Origin: Kribbella capetownensis | GTDB taxonomy: Bacteria > Actinomycetota > Actinomycetes > Propionibacteriales > Kribbellaceae | Direction of reading: 5' to 3' | Length of the DNA: 64,000 nt | NCBI RefSeq assembly: GCF_004331485.1 | Contig: NZ_SJKD01000002.1 | Coordinates: 62,001 to 126,000 of the forward strand | In this document: positions 58,645 to 64,000 of the stretch, one piece after another | Numbering within the stretch: the stretch's first letter is position 1 | Layout of the letters: every line of letters starts with the position of its first letter | Notes under the pieces: model-generated | Told to the model about the DNA's origin: nothing | Databases searched by the model: none | What the model saw: only the letters and a program-made list of their open reading frames with translations | Made by a program: the position numbers and the translations under genes

Positions 58645-59127
58645 ATGGAGATCGAGAAGAGACTGGCCGAGCTGGGACTCACATTGCCGGAGCCAATGCA
58701 GCTGCCCGGCGTTACGCTGCCCTTCCCCTGGGTCCGCGTGTACGGCGATCGCGCGTACGTCTCCGGTCACGGGCCACTCACCTCCGACGGGAAGCTGCCG
58801 GAACCGCTCGGCAAGGTCGGCGCGGAGGTGACGGAAGAGCAGGCGTACGACGCGGCCGCGTTGACCGCATTGTCGATGCTGGCCTCGTTGCGCCGGGAGT
58901 TGGGCGACCTGGACCGGATCGTTGCCTGGCTACGGGTCTTCGGGATGGTGAACGTCGCGCCGGGATTCCATCGGATGCCGGCGGTGATCAACGGCTTCTC
59001 GGACGTGATCCTGCAGTTGTGGGGTGTGGAGGCGGGGCAGCACGCGCGCTCGGCGGTCGGCCAGGCCGCCCTTCCCTTCGACATCCCGGTCGAGATCGAG
59101 GCCGAGGTCGTCATCACACCACGCTGA
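58645..59127 (+). CDS. RidA/YjgF-family protein
   Basis: The protein has 160 residues, typical of the RidA subgroup of about 150-160 residues. Visible features are PFPWVRVYGDRAYVSGHGPL at the N-terminus, the helix EQAYDAAALTALSMLASLRR and FGMVNVAPGFHRMPAVINGF followed by ARSAVGQAALPFDIPVEIEA. The central Arg of the classic RidA active site (in ARxAVG) is kept. It probably deaminates reactive imines or enamines. A strong hairpin follows. Confidence 0.83.
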   Translation: MEIEKRLAELGLTLPEPMQLPGVTLPFPWVRVYGDRAYVSGHGPLTSDGKLPEPLGKVGAEVTEEQAYDAAALTALSMLASLRRELGDLDRIVAWLRVFGMVNVAPGFHRMPAVINGFSDVILQLWGVEAGQHARSAVGQAALPFDIPVEIEAEVVITPR

Positions 59128-59160
59128 CAGGCCCGGCCGCTGTGCAGCCGGGCCTGTCAG
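59124..59160. terminator. Bidirectional hairpin terminator
   Basis: A perfect 14-bp stem (CTGACAGGCCCGGC / GCCGGGCCTGTCAG) with a 9-base loop begins inside the RidA stop codon region and serves the convergent RidA and membrane-protein genes. Confidence 0.85.
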
Positions 59161-59961
59161 CTACCTGCCCTTGCGGTTGGCCGACGGCTTGTCGGTGGTC
59201 GAGGGCTTGACGGCGGTGGCGGCCGGGAACTTCCAGGTCTTGCTCCGGGCCATGGTGGCGAGTTGGGCGGCGGTGAACAGCGGCTTCGCGCGGGTGTGCT
59301 TGATCCCCTTCTCGGCCGGCCCGTTGTAGTTCACGAGACCGATGTAGCGGCCGTCGGGGTAGGACAGCTCGACGCGGTTGAGGAAGACGCCGTACTGCTC
59401 GTTGCGGGCGTCGGAGTACTCCGGCTCGTCGGAGGAGGAGTACATGCTCGAGCCGTCGGGGTTGGTGGTGCAGCCGGGGCCGCCGCCGAAGCAGGGGTTC
59501 GCCGTGCCGTCCGCGGACAGCATGACCTCGACGAGGGACGCGCCGTTGCCGTCGTCGACGAGGTACGACGCCCCGATGAAGCCACCCTTCGCGCTCCCGT
59601 GGACCGTCGGTTCTGACAGCGTGCGGCCTGGCGCCGCGATCAGGCGCTTGAGGGTCGCGAGAGCCTGCTGCGGTGTGCCCGCGGCCGGCTTGGCGAGCGG
59701 AGTCGGGGTCACGATCGGGACCGGCGTACCCGAGACGGAGGCCTCGGACGGCGTACCCAGCAACTGGATCCCGCCCGCGACGAGTCCGGCGGTGGCCAGT
59801 ACGGCGCCCGCTCCGGTCACGGAGAGCAGCGTCGTACGCCGGCGGCGTAGCCGGAGTCCCTGCTGGACGGTCCGGTCGAGGAGGTCGGTGCTGACCGGCT
59901 CGAGGTTCTCGGTGGCCCGGTCCATCAGGCTGGGCAGCGTGTCGTTCAGGTTGTTCATCAT
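59161..59961 (-). CDS. Membrane partner of the SigE70-type sigma factor (anti-sigma-like)
   Basis: The protein has 266 residues. An N-terminal cytoplasmic part (LPSLMDRATENLEPVSTDLL) with an arginine cluster (RLRRRRT) is followed by one membrane helix (about 46-70) and an extracytoplasmic domain with CFGGGPGC. There is no zinc-binding HCC motif of classic anti-sigma factors. It lies 13 bases after the sigma gene, as in many actinobacterial SigE70 pairs, and probably tethers or controls the sigma factor. Confidence 0.72.
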   Translation of the reverse strand: MMNNLNDTLPSLMDRATENLEPVSTDLLDRTVQQGLRLRRRRTTLLSVTGAGAVLATAGLVAGGIQLLGTPSEASVSGTPVPIVTPTPLAKPAAGTPQQALATLKRLIAAPGRTLSEPTVHGSAKGGFIGASYLVDDGNGASLVEVMLSADGTANPCFGGGPGCTTNPDGSSMYSSSDEPEYSDARNEQYGVFLNRVELSYPDGRYIGLVNYNGPAEKGIKHTRAKPLFTAAQLATMARSKTWKFPAATAVKPSTTDKPSANRKGR

Positions 59962-59974
59962 GTTCCTCTGGGTT

Positions 59975-60463
59975 TCAGTGGGCGATCAGCTGTACGGCGT
60001 TGTCACCCAGCACCACGCGCAGGCGGTCCAGTGCCCGGGCCGTCCGCGTAGTGATCGCGCTGGCGTTCTTTCCGAGATCGAGCGCGACCTGCTCAACGCT
60101 GCGATCTTCGAAGTACCGCAGCACCAGCACAGCCCGATCCAACGGCGCCAACTCGCCCAGCGCCTCCCGCAATGCCATCCGGAGCTCGACATCGCCGACC
60201 CGCGCCACCTGCTCAGGCAGCTCAGCAGTAGGCCGCTCCGACCAACTCCGTCGCCGCCGCTGCGAAATGAACGTCCGAGCCATCGCAGTCCGCGCATAAG
60301 CCCCCGGATTGTCGATCCGGGCCCACGTCTTCAGCATGTTCGCGAGCGTGTCCTGGACAAGATCCTCAGCATGATGCCGGTCGCCAGTCAGTAACCAAGC
60401 CGTCCGGTACAACCGAGGTATCCCCGCCCGAGCAAACTCCTCGAAGTCTCCGGTACCCGCCAT
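59975..60463 (-). CDS. SigE70-type ECF RNA polymerase sigma factor
   Basis: From ATG 60463 the protein has 162 residues. Region 2 reads IPRLYRTAWLLTGDRHHAED then LVQDTLANMLKTWARI, and region 4 LGELAPLDRAVLVLRYFEDR with SVEQVALDLGKNASAITTRT, the helix-turn-helix for the -35 element. This matches SigE-family (SigE70) ECF factors. It forms a short operon with the membrane protein at 59161. ATG at 60496 would add 11 residues of unknown origin. Confidence 0.85.
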   Translation of the reverse strand: MAGTGDFEEFARAGIPRLYRTAWLLTGDRHHAEDLVQDTLANMLKTWARIDNPGAYARTAMARTFISQRRRRSWSERPTAELPEQVARVGDVELRMALREALGELAPLDRAVLVLRYFEDRSVEQVALDLGKNASAITTRTARALDRLRVVLGDNAVQLIAH

Positions 60464-60753
60464 CCCCAGCCTCTCGTCGACGCCTACACCCCACAAGACG
60501 CACCGACAGGGCAGTCAGATCACACCCGACTCAGAAAACCTTCGACAGCACCCAAACGCAGAACGCCAGCAGCCCCACCACGAACGTCACAACCAGCACG
60601 ACGCCATACCCAAACCACGCCGACCCCGAGATTTTCACAGCCCCATCCCACCAGCCCAGACACAAACAGACAAACCACATCAGCCACAGCCGAAAGCCGA
60701 CAAACCACCCCAGCCACACAAACCCGACCGACCACCCCAGCCAGCGCAGATAG

Positions 60754-60890
60754 CCGACCGACAACCCCGGCCCCCGCGGAAACCCGACCGACAACCCGGC
60801 CCCGCGGAAACCCGACCGACAACCCCGGCCCCCGCGGAAACCCGACCGACAACCCCGGCCCCCGCGGAAACCCGACCGACAACCCCGGCC
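60754..60890. repeat. 30-bp tandem repeat, about 4.6 copies
   Basis: Units beginning CCCGACCGACAACCCC and ending CCCCGCGGAAA recur at 60754-60782, 60783-60810 (a 28-base variant), 60811-60840, 60841-60870 and partially 60871-60890. Diverged related copies appear to start around 60680. Reading it as protein gives the periodic GLSVGFPRGP, which is unlikely to be a gene. There are no spacers, so it is not a CRISPR array. Confidence 0.9.
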
Positions 60891-60961
60891 GAGGTAAGGG
60901 GGTGTGGGTGGCGAAGCCCCCACCCCGCGGCAAGCGAAGCGCAGCCGCACAAAATGCCGAC

Positions 60962-60998
60962 GGCGACCCGCCTGCGCTCTCCGCAGGCATGGGTCGCC
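60962..60998. terminator. Hairpin downstream of tRNA-His
   Basis: GGCGACCC and CCTGCG pair with CGCAGG and GGGTCGCC to form a two-part stem of 14 bp just after the tRNA-His 3' end, a likely terminator. Confidence 0.65.
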
Positions 60999-61008
60999 AT
61001 CGACGTCG

Positions 61009-61081
61009 GGTGAGTGACGGGACTCGAACCCGCGACCACCTGGACCACAACCAGGTGCTCTACCAGCTGAGCTACACCCAC
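61009..61081 (-). tRNA. tRNA-His (anticodon GTG)
   Basis: A cloverleaf of 73 bases: acceptor GTGGGTG/CACTCAC, D arm TAGCTCAGCTGGTAGAGC, anticodon loop TTGTGGT with GTG, T arm GGTTCGAGTCCC. The discriminator is C and the base before position 1 is G (61082), as required for the G-1:C73 pair of tRNA-His. No CCA is encoded. It is followed on the same strand side by orn upstream, a common actinobacterial neighbourhood. Confidence 0.95.
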
Positions 61082-61160
61082 CATTGCCGTCCGCGTGCGA
61101 CGGCTGAGCAATCATAGCGACGATGTCCGGGGACATGAAATCGGCCCCGGACGGCCCTGT

Positions 61161-61781
61161 TCAGGAGGCGGGCTGGGAGTCTCCGACGGGGTCGTTGATG
61201 ACGCTGGCGGCGGCCCGGGCGGTGTCGGAGTCGGGTCCGGGCTGGGGCACGAACACGGTCCGGCGGTAGTACCGGAGCTCTTCGATGCTCTCGGTGATGT
61301 CGGCCAGGGCGCGGTGGTTGCCGGTCTTGGCGGGGGTGGCGTAGTACACCCGCGGGTACCAGCGGCGGACGAGTTCCTTGATGGAGCTGACGTCGACGTT
61401 GCGGTAGTGCAGGTGGGCTTCGACCTTGGGCATGTCGCGGACGAGGAAGGTCCGGTCGGTGCCGACGGAGTTGCCGGCCAGGGCGGCCTTGCGCGGTTCT
61501 TTGACGTAGCCGGAGATGAAGTCGAGGACCTGCTGTTCGGCGTCGGCGAGCGGGATACCGGTGGCGAGTTCGTCGAGCAGGCCGGAGCCGGTGTGCATGT
61601 CGCGGACGAAGTCGCCCATCTGCTCGAGGGCGGCTGGTGGTGGTGCGATCACCAGGTCGATGCCGTCACCGAGCACGTTGAGCTCGTAGTCGGTGACGAG
61701 TACTGCGACCTCGATCAGGGCGTCTGCCGCCAGGTCGAGGCCGGTCATCTCGCAGTCGATCCACACCAGCCGGTCGTTCAT
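61161..61781 (-). CDS. orn: Oligoribonuclease
   Basis: The protein has 206 residues from ATG 61781 (an ATG at 61787 adds two residues). DEDDh exonuclease motifs are WIDCEMTGLDL (Exo I), AGNSVGTDRTFLVRDM (Exo II) and NHRALADITESIEELRYYRR (Exo III, with the His). Orn degrades nanoRNAs and pGpG of two to five residues. Its tail (ASVINDPVGDSQPAS) is poorly conserved. Confidence 0.92.
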   Translation of the reverse strand: MNDRLVWIDCEMTGLDLAADALIEVAVLVTDYELNVLGDGIDLVIAPPPAALEQMGDFVRDMHTGSGLLDELATGIPLADAEQQVLDFISGYVKEPRKAALAGNSVGTDRTFLVRDMPKVEAHLHYRNVDVSSIKELVRRWYPRVYYATPAKTGNHRALADITESIEELRYYRRTVFVPQPGPDSDTARAAASVINDPVGDSQPAS

Positions 61782-61863
61782 GGGCACCCACCTTACGGCG
61801 AGCCGCCGACACGTTGGCGCCCGGATGCTCGAACTCCCGGCGTGGCGTGGACCTGGAGGGCGG

Positions 61864-62772
61864 TCAGCGGGGGGCGTGACCGAGGTGGATGCTGCGCACG
61901 GACAGGACGAAGAGGTCGGTACGACGGCCGAGGTACTGGTCGCCGTCCGGGTCCAGGAGCCGTTCCCAGCTGGCGAGATCCTCCGGATTCAACCACTCAC
62001 CGTCGCCGGGGCTCACATGACCGTGGCCATGCCCATGGCCATGCCCGTGTGTGGGCTCGGCGTCGAGGGTGAGTCGCTCGACCCGGTGCCGGAACTGGGT
62101 GACGACGCGGTCGCGCTCCTCGTCGGACAATGGAGCCGGCGTCTCGGTCATGATGCTGCGCGTCGTGACGTCGGTGAAGCCCGCGCGGGTCAGCGCGTCG
62201 GTCCAGCCGTACGGCATCGGCACTGTGCCCGGGAGCGACTCACGCATCGCCTTGAACCAGCGGTCCTGGGCGTGATCGAGCCGCAGTTCGAGTCCGGGCT
62301 CGCCCACACCGAGGTCCCACGGCAGGCTGCGGGCCGGCAGTCCGCTCTCCGCGAGCGCCAGCCGACCGCCGGGTGCCAGAAGCGACGCCAGCGCGTCGAC
62401 CGCCGCCTGCTGGTCGGCTGCGTGATGCACTGCGCCGGCAGCCCAGATCAGGTCCGCCGGTGCATCGATTGCCTTACGCAACGGCTCGGCGCCGTCATCC
62501 ATAGACGCCAGCTCACACCTGACTGCGCCTGCGGTGTGCTCCCGGGCCTGCTCCAGTACGTCGGGGTCCGAGTCGATCGCCACCACGGTCGCACCGGCCG
62601 TCAGAGCCTCTGCCAGTGCCTTGGCCATCCCGCCGCCGCCACAGCCGACGTCTACCGCCACCTGGTCGGTCTCGCGGACCAGACTGGTCGCCACCGTCCT
62701 GTTCCAGCCCGCTTCCCCCTCTGCCGAAGCCCGCAACCGTCCAGCCTGCTCTGCCCAATCAATCTGCACCAT
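61864..62772 (-). CDS. Class I SAM methyltransferase with a histidine-glycine tract
   Basis: From ATG 62772 the protein has 302 residues. SAM-binding motif I is VAVDVGCGGGGMAKALAEAL, followed by VVAIDSDPDVLEQARE and WAAGAVHHAADQQAAVDALA. About residue 240 there is EPTHGHGHGHGHGHVSPGDG, a metal-affine tract made by repeated CAT/GGC codons. The ggagg lies only one base before ATG 62772; GTG 62805 or ATG 62829 are alternatives. The substrate is unknown; the His/Gly tract suggests metal binding. Confidence 0.75.
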   Translation of the reverse strand: MVQIDWAEQAGRLRASAEGEAGWNRTVATSLVRETDQVAVDVGCGGGGMAKALAEALTAGATVVAIDSDPDVLEQAREHTAGAVRCELASMDDGAEPLRKAIDAPADLIWAAGAVHHAADQQAAVDALASLLAPGGRLALAESGLPARSLPWDLGVGEPGLELRLDHAQDRWFKAMRESLPGTVPMPYGWTDALTRAGFTDVTTRSIMTETPAPLSDEERDRVVTQFRHRVERLTLDAEPTHGHGHGHGHGHVSPGDGEWLNPEDLASWERLLDPDGDQYLGRRTDLFVLSVRSIHLGHAPR

Positions 62773-62906
62773 GCCTCCAGTCTCGGCCGCCGACCGTTGC
62801 TTCACCTCATCCTTTTGCCAATCCGGCAACTAGATCAGGGCTGGCACGGTTGCGGCGTACCTCTGCAGGGTGCTGTCCTGTTGGGGATTCTGGGGAGGTG
62901 AGGCGG

Positions 62907-64000
62907 GTGGAGTCTGGGACCGTGGGGCGGCCGCGGCTGGTGGCGTTGCTGGATGAGGGGGTTCAGCGACGGCTGCTGACCGTGGTGGCGGACGCCGGGT
63001 TCGGGAAGTCGACGCTGTTGGGCTCATGGGCGGCCGGACGAGCCTGTGCCTGGCACACCGTGCGCGCCGAGGACGGTTCGCTGTCCGCCATGGTGTCCGG
63101 CCTCGTCGGTGCGCTCCGGCGGCAAGTGCCCGAACTGGACACCATCCCGGCCGAGCTGCAGAGCCCTCGCGGACCGGACGCCGACGCCGAGCAGCAGACC
63201 AGAGCCCTCGCGTACGCTGCTCTGCTCGCCGACGCCTTGGACGCGAACCTCAGCAACGACCTGGTACTGGTCCTCGACGACCTGCACGAGCTGGACCCGG
63301 CCGCACCCGCGACCAAGCTCGTCGAGGGTCTGATCCGCACCGCTCCGCCGAACCTGCACGTGGTTGTTGCCTCCCGCACCCCGATGCCCTTCGGGATCGA
63401 CCGGCTCCGCGGCCGCGGCCAGGTGCTGGAGATTGACGCCACCGCTCTCGCGTTCACAGTCGCCGAGACCCTCGCCGTACTGGAGAACGTTCTCGGCGAT
63501 GGCACTGAGGATCTTGCCGAACCACTCCAGTCTGCGGTCCACGGCTGGCCGGCCGCCGTACGTCTCGCCGTGGAAGCACTGCGGACCGCACCCGCCGACC
63601 AGCGCGCCACCCGATTGCGCCGGGCTCTGCGCTCGGACGGCCCGCTCTACGACTACCTAGCCGAGGAGGTCTTCGCGGCCGAGCCTCCTGCGGTACGACG
63701 CCTGGTCGCCGGCGTGGCTGTATTACCAAGGTTCGGTGCGGAGCTGTGCAAGGCGATCGGACTCACCGACAGCGCGGAAACGCTGCAGCAGCTCCGCACG
63801 CGCGGACTGCTCGTGTCTGCCGGTGAGGACGACGGCTACGAGCTCAATCCGCTGGTGAAGAACTTCGCCACCGACAGACTGGTCGTCGACGATCAGGAGC
63901 TGACCGAGCTGTCGCTGCGAGCGGGGCAGTGGTTCGAGTCGGTGGGCGAGCATCGCGACGCCCTGGCGTGCTACCAGGCCGTCGACGCGGCGAGGGCGGC
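62907..64000 (+). CDS. MalT/LuxR-type ATP-dependent transcriptional regulator (partial, runs off the end)
   Basis: An open frame begins at GTG 62907 (ggggagg eight bases upstream; GTG 62898 also in frame) and stays open to base 64000, giving about 364 residues. It starts GRPRLVALLDEGVQRRLLTV, then Walker A ADAGFGKSTLL (about residue 34), Walker B LVLVLDDLHEL, the ASRTPMPFGIDRLRGRG loop, GWPAAVRLAVEAL, and winged/arm elements with LNPLVKNFATDRL. This is the STAND-type ATPase of MalT/LAL regulators. The TPR region begins near the end (AGQWFESVGEHRDALACYQA). The LuxR DNA-binding domain should lie beyond the window. Confidence 0.8.
   Translation, partial: MESGTVGRPRLVALLDEGVQRRLLTVVADAGFGKSTLLGSWAAGRACAWHTVRAEDGSLSAMVSGLVGALRRQVPELDTIPAELQSPRGPDADAEQQTRALAYAALLADALDANLSNDLVLVLDDLHELDPAAPATKLVEGLIRTAPPNLHVVVASRTPMPFGIDRLRGRGQVLEIDATALAFTVAETLAVLENVLGDGTEDLAEPLQSAVHGWPAAVRLAVEALRTAPADQRATRLRRALRSDGPLYDYLAEEVFAAEPPAVRRLVAGVAVLPRFGAELCKAIGLTDSAETLQQLRTRGLLVSAGEDDGYELNPLVKNFATDRLVVDDQELTELSLRAGQWFESVGEHRDALACYQAVDAARA

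Noticed and set aside
60754-60890. CRISPR array
   Set aside because: Repeats are directly adjacent with no spacers and no cas genes are in the window.
60520-61136. Minus-strand frames with GFPRGPGLSV repeats
   Set aside because: They arise from the 30-bp DNA tandem repeat, appear in several frames at once and run into the tRNA-His gene.

Overview
The window is high-GC actinobacterial DNA. GTG and TTG starts and four-base ATGA or GTGA gene overlaps are common. The gene families (surface-anchored-repeat ABC transporters, class E sortase, SigE70-type sigma factor with its membrane partner, F420/PPOX-like protein, oligoribonuclease beside tRNA-His) point to a Propionibacteriales-type soil actinomycete. 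Kribbella or a close relative is my best guess; this is an inference from style, not a database match.

Left flank (1-6300): the end of an aldo/keto reductase, a beta-hydroxyacid dehydrogenase and an epoxide hydrolase are followed by a decayed stretch (hydrolase and integrase remnants), a methylglyoxal synthase and a PPOX-family protein.

Core (6309-37741): a zinc-homeostasis island of about 31 kb. I see eight sites resembling actinobacterial Zur boxes (7-1-7 inverted repeats of the form TGAxAAT-n-ATTxTCA). They precede: (i) a surface-anchored-repeat ABC system (6345-13979) with a large LAxTG wall protein, a metal-binding protein carrying an inserted repeat domain, a membrane-anchored repeat protein, ATPase, permease and two secreted single-repeat proteins; (ii) a divergent acetyltransferase/methyltransferase pair; (iii) a ZnuABC-like set (16164-18845); (iv) a zur-small protein-COG0523 GTPase-WD40 operon (21404-24189); (v) a second ZnuABC-like set with two permeases (24180-27706); (vi) a pair of exporter-fold ABC proteins followed by ECF S, T and A components (27826-34130), facing a decayed second zur; (vii) an ArsP_1-type permease with a DUF1980/TIGR03943 partner carrying a His-rich loop (34616-36432); and (viii) a class E sortase (37050-37670). 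Zinc-excess functions sit among them: an SmtB-type ArsR repressor with a 27-histidine small protein, and a second ArsR repressor divergent from a P1B-4 metal ATPase. The island thus combines scarcity uptake, cell-surface display, cytoplasmic allocation and efflux.

Decayed middle (37741-52200): many broken genes (truncated regulators, truncated DedA, chimeric ApbE, a glycosyltransferase and a DprE1-like oxidase each with a premature stop, response-regulator stubs, truncated integrase next to tRNA-Lys) are mixed with intact genes: PAP2 phosphatase, an OmpR-type two-component system, PIG-L deacetylase, a flippase-like membrane protein, a RibD-C reductase and an AraC regulator.

Right flank (52198-64000): tRNA-Lys, a phytoene-dehydrogenase-like oxidoreductase coupled to TenA, a class V aminotransferase, a frameshifted ankyrin lipoprotein, a truncated NarL-type kinase with its regulator, a RidA protein, a sigma factor with its membrane partner, a 30-bp tandem repeat, tRNA-His, oligoribonuclease, a methyltransferase and the start of a MalT/LuxR-type ATPase regulator that runs off the window. 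All function calls come from motifs read by eye; no database search was run.
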